From Nitrosotalea sp. (GTDB lineage: Archaea > Halobacteriota > Syntropharchaeia > Alkanophagales > Methanospirareceae), in assembly GCA_020725315.1 (NCBI GenBank), contig DYFG01000071.1:1-8069 (forward strand): DNA of 8,069 nucleotides, read 5' to 3'. The notes under the pieces were generated by a model. That model ran no database searches. It was not told the DNA's origin and saw only the letters and a list, made by a program, of their open reading frames with translations. A program made the position numbers and the translations under genes. This document shows positions 1 through 6,139 of this stretch, piece by piece (the stretch's first letter is position 1; every line of letters starts with the position of its first letter).

Positions 1-105
1 AAATAATTTTCGAAATTAGAGGATAGCAAAAACTTTAAAAACCTGAATAGATACGAGTTTAGAATTTCTGTGAAAAAGCGGAAATCTTTTTTGTCCGCAG
101 GATAG

Positions 106-195
106 GTGGTTGCAACGTTTGATATTTTCGTTGGCATCCCGGCAGCGCTACTGCCCGATATCGTGGAGAATCTCGGAAAACTGAGATCTGCATGA
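106..195 (+). other. Doubtful 29-codon open frame or gene remnant
   Basis: A GTG at 106 follows directly after an in-frame TAG (103-105) and opens a frame that ends with TGA at 193-195. The 29 residues look protein-like (for example FVGIPAALLPDIVENL), with an amphipathic helical pattern. A weak AGGAT lies just upstream. The frame before the TAG is also open back to a TAA at 4-6, so this could be the decayed end of a longer gene. I do not recognise a family. A frame this short can arise by chance, and the opposite strand is also open here (193 down to 59). Listed only so that it is not lost. Confidence 0.15.
141..187. other. Two small hairpins downstream of rnfB
   Basis: GGCAG (141-145) pairs with CTGCC (151-155) around a 5-base loop. 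ATCTC (170-174) pairs with GAGAT (183-187), plus a G-T wobble, around the loop GAAAAC. Both lie beyond the rnfB stop on the minus strand. They could be part of the operon's 3' end or of an unrecognised transcript. Neither is followed directly by a long T-run, so they are not classic intrinsic terminators. Five-base stems are also common by chance. This is the only structure I see in the gene-free stretch 1-231. Confidence 0.25.
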
Positions 196-207
196 CCGGG
201 AAAGGGG

Positions 208-231
208 AGGAAGAATAAAAAGCCGAAAAAT
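208..231 (-). terminator. U-rich terminator candidate after rnfB
   Basis: Directly after the rnfB TGA (234-232), the minus strand reads ATTTTTCGG, then CTTTTTATTCTTCC. Two T-runs of five bases plus further T-rich sequence are the usual mark of archaeal transcription termination, which needs U-tracts rather than a hairpin. The position at the end of the six-gene operon fits. No RNA data can be seen here. Confidence 0.5.
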
Positions 232-1056
232 TCATGTGCGCTCAGTGACTTCAGCATCAGCAACAGCCGCTTTAGATGGAAGGATTGATACAATCGTTCC
301 AAACTTACATGATTCTATACACGCACCACACTTATTGCACAGCTCATAATCAATGATTGCAAGGTTATTTTCCATCCTTATCGCTTGTTGTTCACATGCC
401 TTCTCGCAGAGCTTGCAGGCAATGCAGCCCTTCTCACATATCTTTGCGACGATCTTCCCCGGATCGAGCGAACTGCATCTTACGAACACGGCGGCATCCT
501 TATCTACAATCTTTATCGAACCTCGTGGACAGACATCCACGCATGCACCACACCCAGTACATCTCTCGAGGTCCACGAAAAATTGGTAACCCCTCTTCTC
601 AATAGCACCAAAAGGGCATGCCTTCACACAATCACCAAATCCTAAACATGCATAGTTACAGGCTGTGAATCCACCTCCGATAAGGGCAGCTGCCGCGCAA
701 CTCTTTACACCCTCATATTCAAATTTATCGACCGAGCACAAGCTGCAAGCGACGAATGCAAGTCCTCGCTTACGCTTCCCTACCTCTACCTCTATACCGA
801 GCGTATCACAAATCTTCAACCATGATTCCTCATCACATACCCTACAATTATTGATCAGAGAAGTATCATTGACCAAGGCGGAAGCAAAGTCCTCGCAGGA
901 AGCAGAGCCACATGCTCCACAATTCGACCCCGGTAGAGAATTCAAAACCCTCGTTACTCGCGGGTCCACATAAACCTCAAATCGCTTTGACGCATACGCG
1001 AGTCCAAAGCCGAACAGAAGTCCCAAAGTCCCCACTATGGCTATTGCTTCTATCAT
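232..1056 (-). CDS. rnfB: Rnf complex subunit RnfB, multi-cluster ferredoxin-like protein
   Basis: RnfB is the cytoplasmic iron-sulfur subunit of the Rnf complex and is the accepted entry point for electrons from reduced ferredoxin. The 274-residue product starts with one membrane anchor (about 3-21). Next is the RnfB-type Fe-S domain with C46, C49, C54 and C71 (CxxCx4Cx16C). C104, C107 and C120 follow, then a C133/C137/C143/C147 cluster inside the typical CLGFGDCVKACPFGAI block. Three more CxxCxxCxxxC ferredoxin motifs follow at 166-176, 211-221 and 240-250. At least five [4Fe-4S] sites are thus predicted, as in the longer archaeal and clostridial RnfB proteins and unlike the shorter enterobacterial RsxB. 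It is the last gene of the operon, one base after rnfA, with a GGATGAG about 9 bases before its ATG. The tail after C250 is short and acidic. Identification is firm; the exact cluster count is inference. Confidence 0.95.
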   Translation of the reverse strand: MIEAIAIVGTLGLLFGFGLAYASKRFEVYVDPRVTRVLNSLPGSNCGACGSASCEDFASALVNDTSLINNCRVCDEESWLKICDTLGIEVEVGKRKRGLAFVACSLCSVDKFEYEGVKSCAAAALIGGGFTACNYACLGFGDCVKACPFGAIEKRGYQFFVDLERCTGCGACVDVCPRGSIKIVDKDAAVFVRCSSLDPGKIVAKICEKGCIACKLCEKACEQQAIRMENNLAIIDYELCNKCGACIESCKFGTIVSILPSKAAVADAEVTERT

Positions 1057-1057
1057 T

Positions 1058-1636
1058 CTACAATCTCATCCCACTAAATGCCATGAAAGCGAGCGCTAAC
1101 AGAGCGGCAGAGATAAAAGCTATGGGTAAATCCTCGAATGATCTCGGCACATCGGCAAGTTCAAGCCGCTCTCTTATTCCTGACATCAGGAGCAGTGCGA
1201 GCGTAAACCCGATTCCTGCTGAAAAGCCGTTTACCACGCTTCCAATCAAGGAATATTCCTCTTCCACGTTGAGTAAGGCAACTCCCATCACCGCACAATT
1301 CGTCGTTATTAACGGTAGATATATACCCAACGCCTTATATAAGCTGGGATTGTGCTTCCTTATCACCATCTCGAGTAGCTGCACAAAGGTGGCGATGACC
1401 AGTATGAAGGTTACCGTTCTCATAAATTTTATCTCGAAGGGGATGAGGAGATAGGTATAAATGAGCCATGTGATCGCTGATGCACAGGTCATCACGAAGA
1501 TCACCGCAAATCCCATTCCGAGTGCGCTGCTCGTCTTCTTCGATACACCGAAGAAGGGGCACAATCCAAGGAATCTGAACAGGACGAAGTTATTCACAAA
1601 TATTGCACCCACAGCGATGGCGAGCAGGTTCTCCAT
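1058..1636 (-). CDS. rnfA: Rnf complex membrane subunit RnfA
   Basis: RnfA is an integral membrane subunit paired with its paralogue RnfE. In solved Rnf/Nqr structures the two share a [2Fe-2S] cluster within the membrane, which carries electrons across it. The 192-residue product is almost wholly hydrophobic, with about six helices. It has the two family cysteines: C26 in FLGLCPFFGVSKK and C114 in LITTNCAVMGVAL. The repeated N-terminal pattern VNNFVLFRFLGLCP is diagnostic of the RnfA/NqrE side of the family. Length is normal (about 190). The ATG lies 6 bases after the rnfE stop. The preceding minus-strand stretch AGGAGAGGAAGTAGGAAAG is purine-rich and could serve as a Shine-Dalgarno. The start is supported by alignment of the N-terminus with the family pattern. 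Confidence 0.96.
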   Translation of the reverse strand: MENLLAIAVGAIFVNNFVLFRFLGLCPFFGVSKKTSSALGMGFAVIFVMTCASAITWLIYTYLLIPFEIKFMRTVTFILVIATFVQLLEMVIRKHNPSLYKALGIYLPLITTNCAVMGVALLNVEEEYSLIGSVVNGFSAGIGFTLALLLMSGIRERLELADVPRSFEDLPIAFISAALLALAFMAFSGMRL

Positions 1637-1642
1637 CTTTTC

Positions 1643-2248
1643 CTACTTCCTCTCCTTTCTTATATTCTTATAGTTGATCAGAGCCATGATGATTGCTATC
1701 GTGAGAAAAGCGCCGGGCGGAAGGAGCATCACCGTAGCAGGAGTTTCTGTAAAAATCGGAATGATTGCGTAACCAAAAATGGTCATCGCTCCCGTGCTCA
1801 AGACCTCCCTGACCGAGGCAATCGCCACAATCCCAAGCATAAACCCAATACTCATCCCGATTCCGTCTAATAAAGAATGAGAAACTGGTTTCTTGGATGC
1901 AAATGCTTCTACACGTCCTAATATGATACAGTTCACCACGATGAGCGGGATATATATGCCCAGACGTTCATGAAGTTCAGGAACATATCCATGCATAAAC
2001 AGGTCAACGATGGTAACGAACGAGGCGATAACCACAATAAAACAGGGGATTCTGACTTCTGGTGGAATCCACTGCCTGAAAAGAGATATAATAACATTTG
2101 AGCCTACCAGCACAAAGAGTACCCCCAAACTCATCCCAAGCGCGTTATCCACCCTTGTGCTTACCGCAAGCAATGGACAGAGCCCAAGCATCAGGTAAAA
2201 TATCGGATTGTACTTGAAAACACCTTTTGTAAGCTCATCGAGTTTCAT
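1643..2248 (-). CDS. rnfE: Rnf complex membrane subunit RnfE
   Basis: RnfE is the paralogue and partner of RnfA, with opposite membrane topology. The 201-residue product has the family N-terminus (GVFKYNPIFYLMLGLCPLLAVS) with C24 and the second conserved cysteine C107 in PLIVVNCIILGR. These two, with C26 and C114 of RnfA, are expected to bind the shared intramembrane [2Fe-2S] cluster. About six hydrophobic helices are visible. The C-terminus is short and basic (NIRKERK) and presumably cytoplasmic. The ATG at 2248 lies inside the end of rnfG, giving a 14-base overlap, and a clear GGAGGAAG precedes it. Translational coupling to rnfG is likely. Length agrees with the family. Confidence 0.96.
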   Translation of the reverse strand: MKLDELTKGVFKYNPIFYLMLGLCPLLAVSTRVDNALGMSLGVLFVLVGSNVIISLFRQWIPPEVRIPCFIVVIASFVTIVDLFMHGYVPELHERLGIYIPLIVVNCIILGRVEAFASKKPVSHSLLDGIGMSIGFMLGIVAIASVREVLSTGAMTIFGYAIIPIFTETPATVMLLPPGAFLTIAIIMALINYKNIRKERK

Positions 2249-2759
2249 TCATCACTTCCTCCGCTCTGGTCCGAACTATCTCTGTTATCGCACGAGAGCT
2301 TATTGTTGCTCCTGTTATCGAATCTATAAGACCTCCATCACGTCTCAATCGTATATCCTCTATCCGCTTACCACTGAACTGGTTCGTGAAATCAGGTTCT
2401 GCTATCTGAGTCCCAAGTCCCGGTGTTTCTAACTGGCTGATGACATGGATACGGCTAATCGTGCCGTTCTGATACATTCCAACCATTGTTTTAATCGTGC
2501 CACTATACCCACTACCCTCGGCAACAAACGCATATCCCATCTCCTCTCCATTTATCATTGCGCTATAATAATCATCCATTTTATTAAAGCTCGCACCGGG
2601 GAAGACAATCGAGAGCGATCCGTTTATCTTCCTCTCTTCAACCTCCTCTATCCTCCCCTTTGTCATGTCATTTGAGACAGTAAGTGTCGCACCGGATACG
2701 ATACAGATGAGTATCAAGGGTATTGATATTCTCACTATCCGTTTTACACTTTCCATCAT
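2235..2759 (-). CDS. rnfG: Rnf complex flavoprotein subunit RnfG
   Basis: RnfG carries a covalently bound FMN in a domain on the outer face of the membrane. The 174-residue product has an N-terminal anchor (about 10-28) followed by an FMN-binding domain. The segment ETPGLGTQIAEPDF (111-124) is a family hallmark. The flavinylation motif is D146-S-I-T-G-A-T152-I-S, where T152 is the expected phosphoester attachment site filled by ApbE, which is encoded just upstream of the operon. It is slightly shorter than many bacterial RnfG proteins. Two adjacent ATGs (2759 and 2756) could both serve. No strong Shine-Dalgarno is seen in the 11-base gap after rnfD, so coupling to rnfD translation is possible. 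A second SGAT at residues 22-25 lies within the membrane anchor and lacks the Asp, so it is not a flavin site. Confidence 0.95.
   Translation of the reverse strand: MMESVKRIVRISIPLILICIVSGATLTVSNDMTKGRIEEVEERKINGSLSIVFPGASFNKMDDYYSAMINGEEMGYAFVAEGSGYSGTIKTMVGMYQNGTISRIHVISQLETPGLGTQIAEPDFTNQFSGKRIEDIRLRRDGGLIDSITGATISSRAITEIVRTRAEEVMNETR
2255..2262 (-). promoter_or_regulatory. Ribosome binding site of rnfE inside rnfG
   Basis: The minus strand reads GGAGGAAG here, 6 bases before the rnfE ATG at 2248. It is the clearest Shine-Dalgarno in the window and supports this start. The first genes of transcripts (rnfC, apbE, the 6140 gene) lack one. That contrast, internal operon genes with Shine-Dalgarno and leading genes without, is common in archaea. 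Confidence 0.7.
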
Positions 2760-2770
2760 TTCTCAATTAC

Positions 2771-3721
2771 TTATCTATCAACAGGTGAAGTAAAAATCTT
2801 TTTCCTTTTTATCCCGTATACTCTTGGCTTCACATGCCGGTCAATCAAAGGCGTAAAAGCATTCATCAAGAGTATCGAAAACGCTACGCCCTCTGGATAC
2901 CCGCCAATCAGTCTTATCGCGACCACAATTACCCCTGCACCAATGCCAAATATAATCCTCCCTTCTCTCGTTATCGGCGTGGTGACATAGTCAGTAGCCA
3001 TGAAAAAAGCGCCGAGGAATAAGCCTCCTGCAAGGATATGAAACACCGGATCCTGGTCTTGTCTAAGTATCAACATCAAAATACCAACGGTTGCGATGTA
3101 TGAAAGAGGTGTTCTCCAGTCAATGTATCGTTTCGCAATCAAGAATACGCCACCGATGAGAATTGCGATTGCGCTGGTCTCCCCGATGCACCCACTAACA
3201 TTTCCAAGTGCGAGGTTTATATGAGGGGTGGCGATTTGCTCCATCTTCCATAATCCGAGCGGCGTTGCGGTGGTAACCGCATCGTAAGTGAAAGGCATAA
3301 TCCACGTCGTCATCTCTACCGGCCACGAAACCATCAAGAAAACTCTTCCAACCAGTGCAGGATTGAATATATTCTGACCAAGCCCGCCAAATACACATTT
3401 GGCAAACGCAATAGCAAAAGCAGCCCCGAGTGCCGCCATCCACAGTGGAATCCGCGGAGGGAGACACAAAGCAAGCAAAAGACCGGTGATGATCGCACTA
3501 CCATCCATCACAAATTTCCTACCCATCAATCGCAATGCGAGATACTCAGTAAATAATGCAGAAAGAATACATGCGACAATGATATTTATGACCTGTGTCC
3601 CGAAGAAATACACACCACATGCAACTGTGGGTATGAGTGCAATAATCACAGAATACATGATCTTCTCAATCGAGACATCGCTCCTTATGTGCGGTGAAGG
3701 TGATACAATTAACTCAGGCAT
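2771..3721 (-). CDS. rnfD: Rnf complex membrane flavoprotein subunit RnfD
   Basis: RnfD is an integral membrane subunit of the NqrB/RnfD family with a covalently bound FMN; it takes part in electron flow and probably in cation transport. The 316-residue product begins with the typical VSPSPHIR and has about eight to ten hydrophobic segments. The conserved block GGLGQNIFNPALVGR is at 112-126. The flavinylation motif is D147-A-V-T-T-A-T153-P-L-G, so T153 is the likely FMN-bearing residue. The usual Gly of the S/T-G-A-T form is Thr here, a variation I believe occurs in other RnfD proteins. A second family block, FMATDYVTTPIT, lies at about 240-251. The ATG lies 7 bases after the rnfC stop. Length is normal. 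The C-terminus is basic and cytoplasmic. Confidence 0.95.
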   Translation of the reverse strand: MPELIVSPSPHIRSDVSIEKIMYSVIIALIPTVACGVYFFGTQVINIIVACILSALFTEYLALRLMGRKFVMDGSAIITGLLLALCLPPRIPLWMAALGAAFAIAFAKCVFGGLGQNIFNPALVGRVFLMVSWPVEMTTWIMPFTYDAVTTATPLGLWKMEQIATPHINLALGNVSGCIGETSAIAILIGGVFLIAKRYIDWRTPLSYIATVGILMLILRQDQDPVFHILAGGLFLGAFFMATDYVTTPITREGRIIFGIGAGVIVVAIRLIGGYPEGVAFSILLMNAFTPLIDRHVKPRVYGIKRKKIFTSPVDR

Positions 3722-3728
3722 TTTTATC

Positions 3729-5039
3729 TTATCCCGCCCTCTTCTTTAGCTCCTCTTTTCCATAGCTGATAAGCTGAGCAATGGGTATCTTTGAAGGGCA
3801 TACATAGGTACAGCTTCCGCATCCCATACAATCTTGTATGTGGTACTCCATACACTCTTCAAACCTTCCCTCCACTGCAAGTTTTCCGAGAATCGTTGGT
3901 ATAAGCCCGATTGGACAGACCTCAACGCATGTCCCGCATCGTATACACGCTCTCTCCTCAGGAGTCCTCGATTTTCCCCTATTTAGAACGAGGATACAAT
4001 TGGTGTTTTTAATTACCGGTACATCATCTCTCCACTGAGCAATCCCCCCCATCAAACCCCCCTTTAAGATCTTACCAACTTCTCCTTTATATCCACCACA
4101 TTCTCCTATCAATTCACGAAAAGATGTACCAATCCTTGCCAATAGGTTTTTTGGTTCTTTAACATCACCTGTTACTGTTACAACTCTCTCTACAAGAGGA
4201 ATTCCTTCATATACTGCATCGTATGTAGCCTTTGCTGTTGAGACATTCTGGACAATTGCGCCTGTATCATAGAGATGTCCGCCAGAAGGTTTCTCACGGT
4301 TTAATATAGCCTTAACAAGGATCCCTTGTTCTCCCTGTGGGTATTTTGTCTTCAAAGGAATAACTTCTATTCTCTTATCTCCTTCCCTTTCCACCACTTC
4401 TCTCATCCTTGTTATCGCATCTCTCTTATTATCCTCGATCCCTATGAACCCTCTCTCTGCCTCGACCACTTTCATGATGATCTTCATTCCCTTTACAACC
4501 TTTTCACTATGTTCAAGCATCACTCGATGGTCTGCGGTTACGTAAGATTCGCATTCTGCACCATTTAGAATAAGAGTATCAATCTCTTTTCCTTTCTTTG
4601 GACTCAATTTTACGTGTGTAGGATATCCTCCACCAAGACCTACTATTCCTGCTTCTCTTATCCTCGCTATGATTTCACGCTTTGACGCTTTCTCAGGATT
4701 AATTTTTTCCATTCTCACCCATTCATCCCTTCCATCTGATTCAATAAGTATACCCTGAACCTCTCTGCCAGTAGGGGATAGCTGTGTGCTAATCTCTTTC
4801 ACAATACCTGATATGCTGGAATGAACAGGAGCGGATGAAAAGGAGTCAGAATCTCCTATCTTCTGACCTGCTTTTACCTCATCACCTCTTTTCACCAGCG
4901 GTTTACAGGGTGCTCCAGCATGCTGGTGAAGTAGAACTGTTATGAACGGAGGTATTTTCGCTTTTTCAATTGGTTTCCCTGCGGTTATTTTTGAGCCGGG
5001 TGGGTGTATCCCCGCGCGAAAACTCCTTGACTTCAACAT
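3729..5039 (-). CDS. rnfC: Rnf complex peripheral subunit RnfC
   Basis: RnfC is the peripheral cytoplasmic subunit, related to Nqo1/NuoF, with an SLBB-type domain and two [4Fe-4S] clusters. From the ATG at 5039 the product has 436 residues; a TTG one codon earlier (5042) is possible but less likely. The N-terminal GIHPPGSK and HQHAGAPCKPLVKRGDEVKAG segments are typical. The clusters are CIRCGTCVEVCP (about 365-376) and CMGCGSCTYVCP (about 404-415). NGAECESYVTADHR and the VTVTGDV segment match the core domain. Two loops differ from the common family form: GLGGGYPTH instead of GLGGAGFPTH, and YPQGEQGIL instead of YPQGGEKQL. These line the FMN/nucleotide region in relatives. It is the first gene of the operon, with no Shine-Dalgarno and a TATA-like box about 26 bases upstream, which suggests a leaderless mRNA. 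The middle of the gene looks more AT-rich than its neighbours and favours AGA/AGG for arginine. Confidence 0.95.
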   Translation of the reverse strand: MLKSRSFRAGIHPPGSKITAGKPIEKAKIPPFITVLLHQHAGAPCKPLVKRGDEVKAGQKIGDSDSFSSAPVHSSISGIVKEISTQLSPTGREVQGILIESDGRDEWVRMEKINPEKASKREIIARIREAGIVGLGGGYPTHVKLSPKKGKEIDTLILNGAECESYVTADHRVMLEHSEKVVKGMKIIMKVVEAERGFIGIEDNKRDAITRMREVVEREGDKRIEVIPLKTKYPQGEQGILVKAILNREKPSGGHLYDTGAIVQNVSTAKATYDAVYEGIPLVERVVTVTGDVKEPKNLLARIGTSFRELIGECGGYKGEVGKILKGGLMGGIAQWRDDVPVIKNTNCILVLNRGKSRTPEERACIRCGTCVEVCPIGLIPTILGKLAVEGRFEECMEYHIQDCMGCGSCTYVCPSKIPIAQLISYGKEELKKRAG

Positions 5040-5092
5040 CAAACTTTTTTATTGAATGTTTTAAATTAAACTTTTTTCTTTTTATTTCTACC
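5040..5092. promoter_or_regulatory. Divergent promoter of rnfCDGEAB and apbE
   Basis: Only 53 bases separate the two start codons. The near-palindrome GTTTTAAATTAAAC (5059-5072) reads as a TATA-like box on both strands: TTTTAAAT on plus, TTTAATTTAAAA on minus. Its centre is about 26 bases from the rnfC ATG and about 28 bases from the apbE ATG. That is the usual TATA-to-start distance in archaea, so both mRNAs could be leaderless. Neither gene has a Shine-Dalgarno. The strand assignment and start sites are inferred from position and sequence only. Confidence 0.6.
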
Positions 5093-6079
5093 ATGAAGAA
5101 ACTGATAGCAGAACTTATCATTATCTCGCTGGTAACTATTGTGCTGCTCGCATGCATAAACGAGTACGCACCTACCCCTCTGGTCGAGAGAACGGAGCAG
5201 GTGATGGGTACGTACGCCACGATAACGATAATTGATAGGAACACAACGAGAGCGAATCTTGCGCTTGACGCCGCTTTTGAGGAGATAAAAAGGGTAGAGG
5301 GGTTAATGTCGCTGTATAACGAAAGCAGCGAAGTCGCTCTTCTTAACAGCAATGGTACTAATTGGACAACTCTTTCGTATGATACGATCTACGTGCTCAA
5401 AAAGGCGGAATATTATTCGAGGATATCAAACGGCTCTTTTGACATCACGTGCAACCCCTTGCTCAATTTATGGATGGTGAAGGTGAAGAAGGAGAAGAGG
5501 ATGCCCACACCTGACGAGGTAGAAGAAGCGCGCGAACTCGTGGGATATGAACACCTCATCATTGATGATGAGCTGAACAGAGCGAAGTTTGACAAAGAAG
5601 GAATGAGCATCACGCTCGGCGGGATTGCGATGGGCTATGCCGTGGATTGTGCCTGTGAGAAGTTAATCGAAGCGGGGATAAAACATGCACTTGTGGACAT
5701 AGGTGGAGATATGAGAGCAATTGGTGATAAGAACGGTGTGCCATGGGAAGTGGCATTACAGAACCCGAGGAATAAGGAGGAATATATAACGATAATAAAG
5801 CTTGACAATGAATCAGTTGCAACATCAGGCGATTATGAGCGGTATTTCTTCCTCAAAGAACGGATACATCATATAATGAATCCAAAGACAGGTTATTCCG
5901 CTGATGAATGCATAAGCGTGACGGTGATCACGCAGAATTGCATTGACGCAGATGCACTCAGCACAACGGTCTTTGTGATGGGACCCGAAAAGGGAAAAGC
6001 ACTTTTAGATGAGCTCGGTATAAAGGGTCTTATTATCTCCCCGGATAAACAGGTAATCAAATCAGAGGTATTTCAGTAA
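5093..6079 (+). CDS. apbE: FAD:protein FMN transferase ApbE, predicted lipoprotein
   Basis: ApbE transfers FMN from FAD to threonine in S/T-G-A-T-type motifs, here presumably on RnfG and RnfD. The 328-residue product begins with a lipoprotein signal: basic MKK, hydrophobic core, then LLAC with C21 as the expected lipid-anchored cysteine. This places the enzyme on the outer face of the membrane. Family motifs in order are MGTYATITI (38-46), FDITCNPLL (116-124), GGIAMGYAVD (176-185), DIGGDMRAIG (202-211), VATSGDYERYF (242-252), HHIMNPKTGYS (259-269) and DADALSTTVF (285-294). D287 and T291 match the magnesium-binding Asp and Thr of the family. Translation could open further upstream (4970), but that would run into rnfC and lose the signal peptide, so the ATG at 5093 is chosen. 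It is divergent from rnfC, with a shared promoter region. Length is normal for the family. Confidence 0.94.
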   Translation: MKKLIAELIIISLVTIVLLACINEYAPTPLVERTEQVMGTYATITIIDRNTTRANLALDAAFEEIKRVEGLMSLYNESSEVALLNSNGTNWTTLSYDTIYVLKKAEYYSRISNGSFDITCNPLLNLWMVKVKKEKRMPTPDEVEEARELVGYEHLIIDDELNRAKFDKEGMSITLGGIAMGYAVDCACEKLIEAGIKHALVDIGGDMRAIGDKNGVPWEVALQNPRNKEEYITIIKLDNESVATSGDYERYFFLKERIHHIMNPKTGYSADECISVTVITQNCIDADALSTTVFVMGPEKGKALLDELGIKGLIISPDKQVIKSEVFQ

Positions 6080-6105
6080 TGGGCTTTCATCGGGAAGGGA
6101 GAGAG

Positions 6106-6119
6106 AAAATAATAAAAAG
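6106..6119 (+). promoter_or_regulatory. TATA-like box of the 6140 small gene
   Basis: AAAATAATAAAAAG is centred about 28 bases before the ATG at 6140, the spacing expected for a leaderless archaeal transcript. The only Shine-Dalgarno-like sequence, AGAGGT at 6118-6123, ends 16 bases before the ATG, which is too far. The small gene may therefore have its own promoter within the 60 bases after apbE. Readthrough from apbE remains possible, since I see no terminator between them. Confidence 0.35.
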
Positions 6120-6139
6120 AGGTATTACAATCAATAATT

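Noticed and set aside
912..1454. A 180-codon open frame on the plus strand
   Set aside because: It lies wholly opposite rnfA and rnfB, which have clear family motifs. Its translation is low in complexity and matches no family.
2685..2696. A second SGAT motif in RnfG (residues 22-25) as a flavin site
   Set aside because: It lies within the N-terminal membrane helix and lacks the Asp three residues before the Ser/Thr. The motif at 146-152 fits the consensus and the domain.
5040..5042. TTG at 5042 as the rnfC start
   Set aside because: It would add only one residue before an ATG, has no ribosome site, and the ATG at 5039 gives the usual TATA-to-start distance.
4966..5352. A minus-strand open frame of 128 codons spanning the apbE start and the promoter
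   Set aside because: It overlaps the start regions of both apbE and rnfC, which are well supported. The translation has no recognisable motif.
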